Assembly: GCA_017620335.1 (NCBI GenBank)
Contig: JAFZQO010000006.1
Coordinates: forward strand, 78,650 to 142,649
DNA length: 64,000 nt
Source of the DNA: Bacteroidales bacterium
Lineage (GTDB): Bacteria; Bacteroidota; Bacteroidia; Bacteroidales; UBA932
Direction: 5' to 3'
A program made the translations under genes and the position numbers. Positions 1 through 10,400 of this stretch are shown piece after piece. The notes under the pieces were generated by a model. The model was not told the origin of the DNA and did not search any database. It saw nothing but the letters and a program-made list of their open reading frames with translations. Within the stretch, counting starts at the first letter, position 1. Each line of letters opens with the position of its first letter.

Positions 1-1386
1 GGCGTGCTCGGAAGCGCCCGCCTGGACCTCATTGACGCCATGGTCAAGTCCGCCGACCCTTCGGTCAGCGACGCCGATGTGGCTGCCATCGAAGGCTGCG
101 CCTGTCCGACCTGCGGCAGCTGCTCCGGCATGTTCACGGCCAACTCCATGAACTGCCTTACTGAGGCAATAGGTCTCGCCCTGCCCGGCAACGGCACCGT
201 ACTGGCTACCCACGCACTTCGCAAGGAACTCCTCCTGCAGGCTGCACGCCAGATCGTGGCGAACACTTACAGGTATTACGATGATGACGACGCTTCCGTA
301 CTCCCGCGCAGCATCGCCACCCGCACGGCTTTCCTGAACGCCATGTCGCTTGACATCGCGATGGGTGGTTCCACCAATACCGTCCTCCACCTCCTGGCCG
401 TAGCGGGGGAGGCCGGGACGGACTTCACCATGAAGGACATCGACGACCTCTCGCGCAGGGTTCCCTGCATCTGCAAGGTCGCTCCCAATACGCAGAAGTA
501 CCACATACAGGACGTCGGCCGCGCTGGCGGCGTGCTCGGCATCATGTCCGAGCTTGCCAAGGCGGGGCTGGTGGACACTTCAGCAGTACGCGTGGACGGA
601 ATGACGCTCGGCGAGGCCGTGGCCCGCTATGACATCCTTGGAGGGGATTGCAGCCAGGAGACCTTCAGGCTTTACGCCTCCGCACCCGCCGGCCGCAGGA
701 CCACCCTCATGGCGTCCCAGGACTTCTACCACAAGACCCTCGACACCGACCGTGAGAACGGCTGCATCCGCGACATCGCCCACGCCTATACGAAGGACGG
801 CGGCCTCGGAGTGCTTTTCGGCAACATAGCGAAGGACGGCTGCGTCATCAAGACCGCCGGCGTGGACGAGTCCATCTGGCATTTCAAGGGTCCCGCAAAG
901 GTCTTCGATTCCCAGGAGGCTGCGTGCGACGGCATCCTCGGCGGAGCGGTGAAGAGCGGCGACGTGGTCGTCATCAACTTCGAGGGCCCCAAGGGCGGTC
1001 CCGGCATGCAGGAGATGCTCTATCCTACCTCCTACATCAAGTCCATGCACCTTGGGAAGGAATGCGCCCTCATCACCGACGGACGCTTCAGCGGAGGCAC
1101 CTCCGGCCTTAGCATCGGGCACATCTCGCCCGAGGCGGCGGCCGGCGGCGACATCGCCCTCGTCCGCGACGGCGACCTCATCGAGATCGACATCCCCTCG
1201 CGCAGCATCAATGTACTCCTTCCGGAGGGCGAACTTGAGCGCAGGCGTGCGGAGGAGGAGGCCAAGGGCCGCAAGGCCTTCCGGCCGCCGTTTCGCGTTC
1301 GCGAGGTTTCCAAGAGCCTCAAGGCATATGCATCGATGGTCAGCAGCGCCGACAAGGGCGCAAGGCGCATCATAGAAGACGATTAA
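1..1386 (+). CDS. ilvD: Dihydroxy-acid dehydratase, C-terminal ~460 residues (5' end outside window)
   Basis: Dehydrates 2,3-dihydroxy-isovalerate and 2,3-dihydroxy-3-methylvalerate to the keto acids of valine and isoleucine. The reading frame is open from base 1 with no convincing start, and the family is usually about 600 residues, so roughly the first quarter lies upstream. The Fe-S/active-site stretch with [15 protein letters not shown] is seen near residue 35. The GRFSGGTSG motif of the C-terminal domain is seen near residue 362. First visible gene of a nine-gene ilv-leu operon; ilvB follows after 12 bases. Confidence 0.96.
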   Translation, partial: GVLGSARLDLIDAMVKSADPSVSDADVAAIEGCACPTCGSCSGMFTANSMNCLTEAIGLALPGNGTVLATHALRKELLLQAARQIVANTYRYYDDDDASVLPRSIATRTAFLNAMSLDIAMGGSTNTVLHLLAVAGEAGTDFTMKDIDDLSRRVPCICKVAPNTQKYHIQDVGRAGGVLGIMSELAKAGLVDTSAVRVDGMTLGEAVARYDILGGDCSQETFRLYASAPAGRRTTLMASQDFYHKTLDTDRENGCIRDIAHAYTKDGGLGVLFGNIAKDGCVIKTAGVDESIWHFKGPAKVFDSQEAACDGILGGAVKSGDVVVINFEGPKGGPGMQEMLYPTSYIKSMHLGKECALITDGRFSGGTSGLSIGHISPEAAAGGDIALVRDGDLIEIDIPSRSINVLLPEGELERRRAEEEAKGRKAFRPPFRVREVSKSLKAYASMVSSADKGARRIIEDD

Positions 1387-1398
1387 AACACTACGAAC

Positions 1399-3132
1399 AT
1401 GACAGATACACCGAACGGCTGGATGCTGAAAGGGTCCCAGATCCTTCTCGAATCCCTCATCAACCAGGGCGTGGATACCATTTTCGGATATCCGGGCGGT
1501 TCCATCATGCCCGTGTACGACGCCATGTACGACTACACGGACCGGCTCCGCCACATACTCGTGAGGCATGAGCAGGGCGCTATCCATGCCGCCCAGGGCT
1601 ATGCCCGCGTCAAGAATTTCCCCGGTACGGTCATAGTTACCTCAGGTCCGGGCGCCACCAATGTGATAACCGGCGTCGCGGATGCCATGATCGACTCCAC
1701 GCCGGTCGTGGTCATAGCCGGACAGGTGGCTTCCGCCGCCCTTGGAACGGACGCCTTCCAGGAGACCGACCTCATTGGTATGACAACCCCCATCTCCAAA
1801 TGGGCTTACCAGATACGCCGTCCCAAGGACATTGCCTGGGCCGTGGCCCGCGCCTATTACATAGCCGCCAGCGGCCGTCCCGGCCCCGTCGTCCTCGACT
1901 TCACGAAGGACGCGCAGATCGGCATGGCCGAGTATGTCCGCAAGAGCTGCTCGTTCATCCGCAGCTATGTCCCCGTTCCCGAGCCTTCCGAGAGTTCCCT
2001 TGCGGAAGCCACCGCCATGATCGACGCGGCCCGCAAGCCTTTCGTGGTTTACGGCCACGGCATCATCCTCTCCGGCTCGGAGAAGGAGCTCGCCGCATTC
2101 CTGGACAAGGGCGGCATCCCCGCCGGTTCCACCATGCTGGGACTCAGCGCGCTGGATTCCGACAATCCCCATTATACCGGCATGCTCGGCATGCACGGCA
2201 GCCTCGCCTCCAACGTCCTCACTCAGGAATGCGACCTTCTCATCGCGGTCGGAATGCGTTTCGACGATCGCGTTACTGGAACTGTCTCCACCTATGCGAA
2301 GCAGGCCAAGGTCATCCACATCGACATAGACGCTTCCGAGATAGGGAAGAACATCCCCGTCGACCTGGGTATCCTCGGCGACGCGCGCGAGGTGCTGGCG
2401 GAGCTTACCCGCCGCATCAAGGGCGGCGTCAAGCGTGACTGGGACGGGGAGAAGGCTACATGCGAGTCGGTGGAGAAGAAGATGGTCATAGACCCGGAGG
2501 TGAATCCCGGCGAGGGCCTCATCAAGCCCGGCGAGGTCATCGCCGCGGTGGCGGAGGCCTGCGACGGCAATGCCATCGTCGTGACCGACGTGGGGCAGAA
2601 CCAGCTTTTCGCCTCGCGTTATTCGCGCTTCAGGCAGTCCCGCAGCATGATCACCTCGGGAGGCCTCGGCACGATGGGCTTCGGCCTGCCGGCCGCCATC
2701 GGCGCCAAGGTGGCCGCCCCGGACCGTCCCGTCTGCCTTTTCGTGGGCGATGGCGGCATCCAGATGACCGTGCAGGAGCTCGGTACTATCATGCAGGACG
2801 GCATAGGCGTCAAGATCGTCCTCCTGAACAACAACTGGCTGGGCAACGTCCGCCAGTGGCAGGAGCTTTTCTTCGACGGGCGCTACTCCTTTACGAGGAT
2901 GCAGAATCCTGATTATGAGAAGCTTGCCGAGGCTTATGGCATAACCTGCGTGTCCCTTGAGGACCGTGCCGGCATGCCTGCCGCCATTGAGCGTATGCTC
3001 TCCGACGACCGCCCCTTCATCCTGAACGTGCACGTCGCCGAGTCCGACAACGTGTTCCCGATGATACCTCCGGGAAAGAGCGTCGGCGAGATAATGTTGA
3101 ACGATAAAGACTGGTTCGTTTATGGAAAGTGA
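1399..3132 (+). CDS. ilvB: Acetolactate synthase, large (catalytic) subunit
   Basis: A TPP- and FAD-dependent enzyme that condenses two pyruvates, or pyruvate and 2-oxobutyrate, in the first common step of branched-chain synthesis. At 577 residues it is full length. The N-terminal domain has the family's GYPGGSIMPVYDA and catalytic-glutamate RHEQGAIHAAQGYA segments. The C-terminal TPP-binding motif begins GDGGIQMTVQELGT and ends NNNWLGNVRQWQ. The 3' end overlaps the regulatory subunit ilvN by 11 bases, which implies translational coupling. Confidence 0.97.
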   Translation: MTDTPNGWMLKGSQILLESLINQGVDTIFGYPGGSIMPVYDAMYDYTDRLRHILVRHEQGAIHAAQGYARVKNFPGTVIVTSGPGATNVITGVADAMIDSTPVVVIAGQVASAALGTDAFQETDLIGMTTPISKWAYQIRRPKDIAWAVARAYYIAASGRPGPVVLDFTKDAQIGMAEYVRKSCSFIRSYVPVPEPSESSLAEATAMIDAARKPFVVYGHGIILSGSEKELAAFLDKGGIPAGSTMLGLSALDSDNPHYTGMLGMHGSLASNVLTQECDLLIAVGMRFDDRVTGTVSTYAKQAKVIHIDIDASEIGKNIPVDLGILGDAREVLAELTRRIKGGVKRDWDGEKATCESVEKKMVIDPEVNPGEGLIKPGEVIAAVAEACDGNAIVVTDVGQNQLFASRYSRFRQSRSMITSGGLGTMGFGLPAAIGAKVAAPDRPVCLFVGDGGIQMTVQELGTIMQDGIGVKIVLLNNNWLGNVRQWQELFFDGRYSFTRMQNPDYEKLAEAYGITCVSLEDRAGMPAAIERMLSDDRPFILNVHVAESDNVFPMIPPGKSVGEIMLNDKDWFVYGK

Positions 3133-3445
3133 GAAACTGTATGAGATAACGGCCTATACCGAGAACCAGGTAGGTCTGCTCAGCTCCGTCGCCGGCATAT
3201 TCACCCGCCGGAGCATCAACATAGAGAAACTGCTCGTGTACCCCTCAAAGATCGAAGGCATCCACAAGTTCAAGATCCTCGCGCGCACCACGGAGAAGAA
3301 CGCCCGTGCGGTCGTACTTCAGATGGAGAAGCGCGTGGACGTGGTCCGCGCCTTCTACCAGGAGGACAACGAGCGCTCGTTCCGCGAGATCGTTTCCGTG
3401 GGACGTTTCCTTAAAGAAAGAGAACAAACGGTTAAAAACAGATAA
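3122..3445 (+). CDS. ilvN: Acetolactate synthase, small (regulatory) subunit, short form
   Basis: Regulatory ACT-domain partner of IlvB. In this family the ACT domain binds valine and stimulates the catalytic subunit. The ACT fold is visible from about residue 6 (YEITAYTENQVGLLSSVAGIF) to about 80. The protein has only 107 residues and lacks the second C-terminal domain of the usual 160-180-residue form, so it resembles the short enterobacterial small subunits. It overlaps ilvB by 11 bases, and ilvC begins 2 bases after its stop. No frameshift is evident; the shortness looks genuine. Confidence 0.9.
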   Translation: MESEKLYEITAYTENQVGLLSSVAGIFTRRSINIEKLLVYPSKIEGIHKFKILARTTEKNARAVVLQMEKRVDVVRAFYQEDNERSFREIVSVGRFLKEREQTVKNR

Positions 3446-3447
3446 AT

Positions 3448-4494
3448 ATGGCAAAGATGAATTTCGGCGGTGTCGAAGAGAATGTCGTGACCCGCGAAGA
3501 GTTTACCCTTGAAATGGCCCGTGAAACCCTTGCAGGCAGGACCATCGCAGTTATCGGATATGGTGTCCAGGGCCCCGGACAGTCCCTCAACCTCAGGGAC
3601 AACGGATTCAAGGTCATCGTCGGACAGCGTCCCGGCAAGACTTTCGAGAAGGCCGTCGCTGACGGCTGGGTGCCCGGTGAGACCCTTTTCGGCATCGAGG
3701 AGGCCTGCGAGCGAGGCGACATCGTGATGTGCCTGCTCTCCGACGCGGCCGTGATGTCCGTCTGGCCCCGTATCAAGCCTAAGCTTACCGCAGGCAAGAC
3801 CCTTTATTTCTCACATGGCTTCGCCATCACCTGGAACGACCGTACGGGCTGCGTCCCTCCGGCCGACATCGACGTCATCATGGTCGCCCCGAAGGGCTCT
3901 GGCGCCACCGTCCGTTCCCTCTATCTCGAGGGCCGCGGCATCAATTCCTCGTATGCAGTGTACCAGGACGTCTCCGGACACGCCCTCAACGACGCCATCG
4001 CCCTCGGCATCGGCATCGGTTCGGGCTACCTCTTTGAGACTACCTTCCAGCGTGAGGCTACCTCCGACCTCACCGGCGAGCGCGGCTCGCTGATGGGCGC
4101 CATCCAGGGCCTCCTTTCCGCCCAGTACGAAGTGCTGCGCGAGAACGGCCATACCCCCAGCGAGGCCTTCAACGAGACCGTCGAGGAGCTCACCCAGTCC
4201 CTCATGCCGCTCTTCGCGGCCAAGGGCATGGACTGGATGTACGCCAACTGCTCCACCACCGCCCAGCGCGGCGCCCTCGATTGGATGGGACCCTTCCATG
4301 ACGCCATCAAGCCCGTCATGCAGAAACTCTACGCCAGCGTGAAGTGCGGCAACGAGGCCCAGATCTCGATCGACGCCAACAGCAAGCCCGACTATCGCGA
4401 AGGCCTGGAGAAGGAACTCAAGGCCCTCAGGGAGAGCGAGATGTGGCGCACCGCCGTTACCGTCCGCGCCCTTCGTCCGGAAAACAACAAGTAA
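3448..4494 (+). CDS. ilvC: Ketol-acid reductoisomerase
   Basis: Mg-dependent isomerisation and NAD(P)H reduction of acetolactate or acetohydroxybutyrate. The 348-residue size fits a class I enzyme. The Rossmann motif is AVIGYGVQGPGQSLNLRD near residues 34-51. The all-alpha C-terminal domain follows, with the LTGERGSLMGAIQG segment supplying metal-binding acidic residues. The start ATG has an A-rich upstream stretch and sits 2 bases after the ilvN stop; leuC begins 9 bases later. Confidence 0.96.
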   Translation: MAKMNFGGVEENVVTREEFTLEMARETLAGRTIAVIGYGVQGPGQSLNLRDNGFKVIVGQRPGKTFEKAVADGWVPGETLFGIEEACERGDIVMCLLSDAAVMSVWPRIKPKLTAGKTLYFSHGFAITWNDRTGCVPPADIDVIMVAPKGSGATVRSLYLEGRGINSSYAVYQDVSGHALNDAIALGIGIGSGYLFETTFQREATSDLTGERGSLMGAIQGLLSAQYEVLRENGHTPSEAFNETVEELTQSLMPLFAAKGMDWMYANCSTTAQRGALDWMGPFHDAIKPVMQKLYASVKCGNEAQISIDANSKPDYREGLEKELKALRESEMWRTAVTVRALRPENNK

Positions 4495-4503
4495 ACCCTG
4501 CCG

Positions 4504-5871
4504 ATGAACACCCTTTTCGACAAAATCTGGGATGCGCATATAGTGGACAAGCCTGAAGGCGGTCCGGACCAGGTCTATATCGACCGTCTGTACTGCCATG
4601 AGGTGACTTCTCCGCAGGCATTCGACGGCCTCAGGGCGCGCGGCATCAAGTGCCTGCGTCCCGAGAAGGTCTTCTGCATGCCGGACCACAATACCCCGAC
4701 GCACGACCAGGATAAGCCCATTGCCGAGGAGCAGTCCCGCACCCAGGTGGACCTCCTCGAGCGCAACGCCCGCGAGTTCGGCCTGACATACTACGGCATG
4801 ATGAGCCCGGACAACGGCATCATCCATGTGGTCGGGCCCGAGAAGGGCCTTTCCCTCCCGGGAATGACCATTGTCTGCGGCGACTCACACACCTCTACCC
4901 ACGGCGCGATGGGCGCCGTCGCGTTCGGCATCGGCACTTCCGAGGTGGAGATGGTGCTCGCTTCGCAGTGCATCCTCCAGAAGAAGCCCAAGTCCATGAG
5001 CATCAGGGTGGAAGGGGAGCTCGGTCCCGGCGTCACCGCCAAGGACCTCGCCCTTTACCTGATGATGAAGCTCACCACCAGCGGAGCCACGGGATACTTC
5101 ATCGAGTACCGGGGCTCGACCGTCCGCTCGCTCTCCATGGAGGGCAGGCTGACCTTGAGCAACCTCTCCATCGAGATGGGCGCCCGCGGAGGATTCATCG
5201 CCCCGGACGAGACAACTTTCGAGTATCTGAAGGGCCGCGAATATGCCCCCAAGGGTGAGGACTGGGACAAGGCCGTGGCGTACTGGCGTACGCTCAAGAG
5301 CGGCAACGACGCCGTCTTCGACCGTGAGGTCGTGTTCGACGCGTCCGATATCAAGCCGATGATCACCTACGGCACCAATCCCGGCATGGGCATGCCCATT
5401 GACGGCCGCATCCCCGCCGACGCCGCCCGCAAGTCCCTGGACTACATGGGCCTTGAGGCGGGGGAGTGCCTGCTCGGCCATCCTGTCGACTACGTTTTCC
5501 TCGGCGCCTGTACCAACGGCCGCATCGAGGATTTCCGGGCCTTCGCTTCCATAGCCGCAGGCAGGAAGAAGGCTCCGGGCGTGACCGCGTGGCTGGTTCC
5601 GGGCTCCTGGATGGTCAAGCATCAGATCGAGGCCGAAGGCCTTGACAAGGTGCTTGAGGCCGCCGGCTTCGAGATCCGCCAGCCCGGTTGTTCCGCCTGC
5701 CTGGCGATGAACGACGACAAGATACCCGCCGGCAAGTATGCCGTTTCTACGAGCAACCGCAATTTCGAAGGCCGCCAGGGCCCCGGTTCGCGCACGATGC
5801 TGGCGAGCCCGCTCACAGCCGCTTCCGCGGCGGTGACAGGAGTAGTAACCGATCCGAGAGAATTCCTATGA
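4504..5871 (+). CDS. leuC: 3-isopropylmalate dehydratase, large subunit
   Basis: Aconitase-family large subunit that isomerises 2- to 3-isopropylmalate with LeuD. At 455 residues it is full length. The early [13 protein letters not shown] substrate/metal motif is present. The [4Fe-4S] ligand cysteines sit in GACTNGR (about residue 340) and GCSACLAMN (about 400). Its TGA stop overlaps the leuD ATG (ATGA), so the two subunits are probably translated together. The same subunits can serve the citramalate route to isoleucine. Confidence 0.96.
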   Translation: MNTLFDKIWDAHIVDKPEGGPDQVYIDRLYCHEVTSPQAFDGLRARGIKCLRPEKVFCMPDHNTPTHDQDKPIAEEQSRTQVDLLERNAREFGLTYYGMMSPDNGIIHVVGPEKGLSLPGMTIVCGDSHTSTHGAMGAVAFGIGTSEVEMVLASQCILQKKPKSMSIRVEGELGPGVTAKDLALYLMMKLTTSGATGYFIEYRGSTVRSLSMEGRLTLSNLSIEMGARGGFIAPDETTFEYLKGREYAPKGEDWDKAVAYWRTLKSGNDAVFDREVVFDASDIKPMITYGTNPGMGMPIDGRIPADAARKSLDYMGLEAGECLLGHPVDYVFLGACTNGRIEDFRAFASIAAGRKKAPGVTAWLVPGSWMVKHQIEAEGLDKVLEAAGFEIRQPGCSACLAMNDDKIPAGKYAVSTSNRNFEGRQGPGSRTMLASPLTAASAAVTGVVTDPREFL

Positions 5872-6464
5872 AACAGAAGTTCGATATCATAGAGAGCACC
5901 TGCGTGCCCCTGCCGGTGGATAACGTCGATACCGACCAGATCATCCCCGCCCGCTTCCTCAAGGCTACGACCCGCGAGGAGAAGTTCTTCGGGGACAACC
6001 TCTTCTGTGACTGGCGCTATGACAGGGAAGGGAAGCCGAAGGCGGGTTTCGTACTGAACGACCCGCGTTACGGCGGATGCATACTCGTGGCGGGCGAGAA
6101 CTTCGGCTCGGGATCGAGCCGCGAGCACGCCGCCTGGGCCATCGCCGGATACGGTTTCCGCGTGGTCATAGCCAAGTCGTTCGCCGACATACACAAGAAC
6201 AACGAGCTGAACAATTTCGTCCTCCCCGTCGCCGCTTCCGCGGCCTTCGTGGACGAGTTGCAGGCCTGCATCGCCGCCGACCCGTCGGTTAAGGTGCGCG
6301 TGGACCTGCCGGCACAGACCGTGACCAACCTCGCCACCGGCCGTTCCGAGCATTTCGACATCATGCCATACAAGAAGTTCTGCCTCGAGAATGCCCTGGA
6401 CGACATTGATTTCATGCTTGCAAACAAGTCGAAGATAGAAGATTACGAGAAATCGAAATGCTAG
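5868..6464 (+). CDS. leuD: 3-isopropylmalate dehydratase, small subunit
   Basis: Swivelling-domain partner of LeuC, 198 residues. The N-terminus has the family's [13 protein letters not shown] segment. The [14 protein letters not shown] motif near residue 80 contacts substrate. The ATG at 5868 was chosen over an in-frame start 180 bases upstream because it forms an ATGA overlap with leuC and gives the normal family N-terminus. The 3' end overlaps the next gene by 7 bases. Confidence 0.96.
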   Translation: MKQKFDIIESTCVPLPVDNVDTDQIIPARFLKATTREEKFFGDNLFCDWRYDREGKPKAGFVLNDPRYGGCILVAGENFGSGSSREHAAWAIAGYGFRVVIAKSFADIHKNNELNNFVLPVAASAAFVDELQACIAADPSVKVRVDLPAQTVTNLATGRSEHFDIMPYKKFCLENALDDIDFMLANKSKIEDYEKSKC

Positions 6465-7990
6465 AGATACTTGACACCACGCTCCGTGACGGCGAACAGA
6501 CCGCCGGTGTGTCGTTCAACGCGAACGAAAAGCTTGCCATAGCCCAGCTCCTGCTCGAGGAACTGAGGGTTGACCGCATCGAAGTGGCTTCCGCAAGGGT
6601 TTCCAAGGGGGAGTCCGAGGCCATCTCTCGTATCTGCGCCTGGGCGGACTTCAAGGGTCTGCTCGACCGCGTCGAGGTCCTCGGCTTCGTCGACGGAGGT
6701 GCATCCGTAGACTGGATCTCGTCATGTGGCGGCCGTGTCATCAATATCCTGGCAAAGGGTTCGCTGAAGCACCTCACCACCCAGCTTCGCAAGACTCCAC
6801 AGGAACATGTCGCGGACATAGCGTCCGAGGTGGCCTACGCCCGTTCCAAGGGCATGACCTGCAACATCTATCTTGAGGACTGGTCCCATGGCATCACCGA
6901 GTCCCCGGAGTATGTGTATGAGTTGATGGACGGATTGAAATCCTTGGATATCAGGCATTTCATGCTCCCTGACACCCTCGGCGTGTTCGACCCGTGGAGC
7001 ACATCCGAGATGTGCTGGAAGATGCTCCGCCGCTATCCCGGCCTTTCCTTCGACTTCCACGCCCATAACGATTACGGCTTTGCCGTGGCCAACACCATGG
7101 CCGCGGTCCGTGCGGGCTGCACCGGTGTTCACACCACTGTCAACGGCCTCGGCGAGCGCAGCGGAAACGCCCCGGTAGCCTCGGTCGTGGCAGCGCTGAG
7201 CGACATGATGCCCGTGAAGATGCGCATAGACGAGAGCAAGCTCACGCACGTATGCAAGTACGTCGAGAGCATCTCCGGCATCCGCATCCCGGACAACGAG
7301 CCAGTGGTGGGGGAGAACGTGTTCACCCAGACCAGCGGCGTTCACGCCGACGGTGACCGCAAGGGTTCGCTTTATGCCAACCTCCTGCTTCCCGAGCGCT
7401 TCGGACGCGTGCGCCAGTACGCGCTCGGCAAGATGAGCGGCAAGGCCAACATCATCGAGAACCTCGACAAGCTCGGCATCAGCCTCTCGCCCGAGCAGGT
7501 CAAACTCGTGACGCAGCGTGTCGTGGAGCTTGGCGACAAGAAGGAGATGATGACAGCCGAGGACCTGCCCTTCATCGTGGCCGACGTCCTCAAGGGAGGC
7601 CATTCCACATCGGACAACATCCAGATAGTCAATTATTCCCTGCAGCTCACCAAGGGGATGAAACCCGCCGCCATGCTGAAGGTCAGCATCGACGGGACGG
7701 AGTACGAGACCAGCTCGAACGGAGACGGCCAGTACAACGCGTTCATGCGCGCCCTCTGGAAGATCTACGACAGGCTTGGGAAGAAACACCCCGTCCTGGC
7801 GGACTATATGGTCAGCATCCCTCCGGGCGGAAAGACCGACGCCCTCGTCGCGACCACCATCGTGTGGGACATGGACGGCCATGAGTTCAAGACCCGCGGC
7901 ATCGACTCCGACCAGACCGAGGCGGCCATCAAGGCCACGGTCAAGATGCTCAACATCATCGAGAATTTGGATTTAACCACCATAAAATGA
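6458..7990 (+). CDS. 2-isopropylmalate/(R)-citramalate synthase family enzyme (LeuA/CimA-like)
   Basis: A DRE-TIM metallolyase that condenses acetyl-CoA with a 2-keto acid. The N-terminal barrel begins [17 protein letters not shown] and has the metal-binding HAHND motif near residue 210. The C-terminal half, from about residue 390, is a LeuA-type allosteric domain. The sequence TAGVSF and the [12 protein letters not shown] variant differ from classic LeuA (SPGASM, HCHNDLG) and resemble the second LeuA paralogue of Bacteroides operons or citramalate synthases. It is the only synthase in this operon, so 2-ketoisovalerate versus pyruvate specificity cannot be settled from sequence. Confidence 0.85.
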   Translation: MLEILDTTLRDGEQTAGVSFNANEKLAIAQLLLEELRVDRIEVASARVSKGESEAISRICAWADFKGLLDRVEVLGFVDGGASVDWISSCGGRVINILAKGSLKHLTTQLRKTPQEHVADIASEVAYARSKGMTCNIYLEDWSHGITESPEYVYELMDGLKSLDIRHFMLPDTLGVFDPWSTSEMCWKMLRRYPGLSFDFHAHNDYGFAVANTMAAVRAGCTGVHTTVNGLGERSGNAPVASVVAALSDMMPVKMRIDESKLTHVCKYVESISGIRIPDNEPVVGENVFTQTSGVHADGDRKGSLYANLLLPERFGRVRQYALGKMSGKANIIENLDKLGISLSPEQVKLVTQRVVELGDKKEMMTAEDLPFIVADVLKGGHSTSDNIQIVNYSLQLTKGMKPAAMLKVSIDGTEYETSSNGDGQYNAFMRALWKIYDRLGKKHPVLADYMVSIPPGGKTDALVATTIVWDMDGHEFKTRGIDSDQTEAAIKATVKMLNIIENLDLTTIK

Positions 7991-9057
7991 GACTGAAGAT
8001 TGCTGAGGTGCCGGGTGACGGCATCGGACCGGAAGTGGTCAACCAGGCGAAGAAGGCCGTGGACGCCGTCTGCGCCCGTTTCGGACACGAAGTTGAATAC
8101 CGTTTCGCTAAGGCCGGGGCCTGCGCCATAGACGAATATGGCTCGGCCTATCCGGAGGAGACGCACAAGATATGCATGGAGAGCGACGCTGTGCTGTACG
8201 GCGCCGTGGGAGACCCCAGGTATGACAACGACCCCACCGCGAAGGTGAGGCCCGAGCAGGGCTTGCTTGCGATGCGCAAGCAGCTCGGGCTCTACGCCAA
8301 CCTCCGTCCCGTGGAGACCTTCCCGTCCCTGGTCCACAAGAGCCCCCTGAAGGAGGAGCTGGTGGACGGTGCGGATTTCCTGTGCATACGCGAGCTCACG
8401 GGAGGCATGTACTTCGGCGAGAAGGGCCGCCTGGACGGCGGTGACACCGCTTACGACACCAACATCTACCACCGTTTCGAGATCGAGCGCATCCTTAAAC
8501 TCGCTTTCGAGTATGCCATGCGCCGCCGCAAGCATCTGACAGTTGTGGACAAGGCCAATGTCCTGGAATCCTCCCGCCTCTGGCGCCAGGTCGCGCAGGA
8601 GATGGAGCCTCAATATCCTGAGGTCCGGACGGATTACATGTACGTGGACAATGCCTCCATGCAACTCATCCGCTGCCCGAAGTTCTTCGACGTGATCGTG
8701 ACCGAGAATACCTTCGGCGACATCCTCACGGACGAGGCAAGCGTAATCTCCGGCTCCATGGGCCTGCTCGCTTCCGCTTCGATAGGGGAGCATACGGGCG
8801 TTTTCGAGCCCATTCACGGCTCCTATCCGCAGGCGGCGGGCAAGAATATAGCCAATCCCCTGGCTACGATCCTTTCCGCCGCGATGATGTTCGAGTATGC
8901 ATTCGGGCTGATGGAGGAGGGGCGTGCCATCCGCGAGGCGGTGGCGGCGTCCATCGAGGCGAAGTACGTCACCGAGGACCTCGCCGGCGAGGGCGTGCCC
9001 GCACGCAGCACCTCAGAGGTGGGCGACTGGGTGGCTGACTACATCAGAAACGCTTGA
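7987..9057 (+). CDS. leuB: 3-isopropylmalate dehydrogenase
   Basis: NAD-dependent oxidative decarboxylation of 3-isopropylmalate. It has 356 residues with the isocitrate/isopropylmalate dehydrogenase signature. PGDGIGPEV is at the N-terminus and [14 protein letters not shown] is near residue 139. The Mg-binding [12 protein letters not shown] is near residue 240, and the NAD-binding [18 protein letters not shown] is near residue 275. The start overlaps the preceding stop (ATGA). Confidence 0.96.
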   Translation: MRLKIAEVPGDGIGPEVVNQAKKAVDAVCARFGHEVEYRFAKAGACAIDEYGSAYPEETHKICMESDAVLYGAVGDPRYDNDPTAKVRPEQGLLAMRKQLGLYANLRPVETFPSLVHKSPLKEELVDGADFLCIRELTGGMYFGEKGRLDGGDTAYDTNIYHRFEIERILKLAFEYAMRRRKHLTVVDKANVLESSRLWRQVAQEMEPQYPEVRTDYMYVDNASMQLIRCPKFFDVIVTENTFGDILTDEASVISGSMGLLASASIGEHTGVFEPIHGSYPQAAGKNIANPLATILSAAMMFEYAFGLMEEGRAIREAVAASIEAKYVTEDLAGEGVPARSTSEVGDWVADYIRNA

Positions 9058-9059
9058 CC

Positions 9060-10370
9060 ATGAAGATATTCAGCGAAGAACTGGTGGCAGAGGCCTGCAG
9101 GGCCCAGAGCGTCGAGAACCTCTCCACCGCCACCATCGGCGAAGTACTGCTCGTGGCGCAGTACCTTGAGAACAAGACCGGGATCCCGTTCATACGCATG
9201 GACCAGGGCTCACCCGGCCTGCCGATAAACCGTTACGGGGTCGAGGCCGAGAAACGCGCCCTTGACAGCGGGATCGGCTCGCAGTATCCTGCGGCCGCAG
9301 GCGTACCCGAGCTCAAGAAAGCCGCTTCACGCTTCGTGAAGGCTTTCATCGACATCGATATCGCGCCAAGGGGCTGCGTGCCCACCACGGGCTCCGTAGC
9401 GGCCTCTTTCGGCTCTTTCATAGCCGTCACGCAGCGCATCCCCGGCAAGGACAAGGTCCTGTTCATCGACCCTGGTTTCCCGATTCAGAAATCGCAGCTT
9501 CGCGTGCTCGGTATAAAGTGGCGCGAGTTCGACATCTATCCGTACAGGGGCGCCGAGGCCTTGGAGGCGAAACTCGAATCCGAACTTGCCGCAGGCGACA
9601 TCGCCGCGATAGTATATTCCAACCCCAACAATCCCGCCTGGATATGCCTTGACGAGGGTGAGCTCGCCGCCGTCGGACGCCTCGCTACGAAATACGATGT
9701 CGTGGTGATGGAGGACCTGGCATATTTCTGCATGGACTACAGGCGCGACCTCAGCCATCCTTTCGAGGCCCCGTACGTGCCTACGGTCGCACGCTACACC
9801 GACAACTATATCCTGATGCTTTCGGCATCAAAGATTTTCAGCTACGCCGGTCAGCGCATCGCGTTGTGCTGCATCGGTGACAAGCTGTACGATAATCATT
9901 ATCCCGCGCTGGCAGAACGCTACCACGATGCCGGGGTATTTGGTGTAACCCTCACGGCTTCAATCCTTTACATGATTACCAGCGGCTGCACCGCCACAAC
10001 CCAGTATGCCTATGCGGAGATGCTTGACCTTTCATGCGACGGTGTGATCGACTTCGTGGAAGATACGCGCGAGTATGAGCGCAGGGCCGCCAGGATGAAG
10101 GAGATATTCTGCCGCCACGGCTTCCATGTCGTGTACGACCGCGACGTCGACCAGAAGGTCGGCGACGGATTCTTCTTCACCCTCGGGTATGGTGACATGA
10201 CGGGGGAGGAACTCCTGCTCGAATTGATGTATTACGGAGTAAGCAGCATCTGCCTTTCTACGACAGGCAGCCTGAAATACGGCGTGCGCGCCTGCGTCAG
10301 CCGCATGAGGGAGGAACTTTACGACGTTCTGGACGAGCGCATGGCCGCCTTCGCCGCCGATCACGTTTAG
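9060..10370 (+). CDS. Class I/II PLP-dependent aminotransferase, last gene of the ilv-leu operon
   Basis: Fold-type I aminotransferase of 436 residues. YSNPNNPAW (about residue 185) is the substrate-carboxylate/PLP motif. VMEDLAYFCMDY carries the PLP-pyridine Asp, and SASKIFSYAGQRI (about 258) carries the Schiff-base Lys. ATG 9060 was chosen over an in-frame TTG at 9054, because ATG 9060 lies just 2 bases after the leuB stop. No IlvE-type (fold IV) transaminase is seen in the operon, so this enzyme may perform the last amination of Val/Ile/Leu synthesis. That is inference from position; an aromatic or aspartate specificity is equally possible. Confidence 0.85.
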   Translation: MKIFSEELVAEACRAQSVENLSTATIGEVLLVAQYLENKTGIPFIRMDQGSPGLPINRYGVEAEKRALDSGIGSQYPAAAGVPELKKAASRFVKAFIDIDIAPRGCVPTTGSVAASFGSFIAVTQRIPGKDKVLFIDPGFPIQKSQLRVLGIKWREFDIYPYRGAEALEAKLESELAAGDIAAIVYSNPNNPAWICLDEGELAAVGRLATKYDVVVMEDLAYFCMDYRRDLSHPFEAPYVPTVARYTDNYILMLSASKIFSYAGQRIALCCIGDKLYDNHYPALAERYHDAGVFGVTLTASILYMITSGCTATTQYAYAEMLDLSCDGVIDFVEDTREYERRAARMKEIFCRHGFHVVYDRDVDQKVGDGFFFTLGYGDMTGEELLLELMYYGVSSICLSTTGSLKYGVRACVSRMREELYDVLDERMAAFAADHV

Positions 10371-10372
10371 AC

Positions 10373-10400
10373 TGTCATTCCGAGCGGAGCGAAGGAATCT
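10373..10400 (-). repeat. REP-like 28-bp palindromic repeat, copy 1
   Basis: Minus-strand copy of the dispersed repeat that starts AGATTCCTTCGC and ends GCTCGGAATGACA; ATTCC and GGAAT at its ends can pair. It lies between the converging ilv-leu and his operons, and its first two bases (AG) are the last two of the hisIE TAG stop. It differs from the other direct copies at one base (CTCC for CTTC) and could act as a bidirectional terminator or mRNA-end hairpin. Confidence 0.85.

Noticed and set aside
1642-3033. A 463-codon minus-strand frame opposite ilvB
   Set aside because: Shadow of ilvB with no motif or ribosome-binding site; same composition bias as other antisense frames here.
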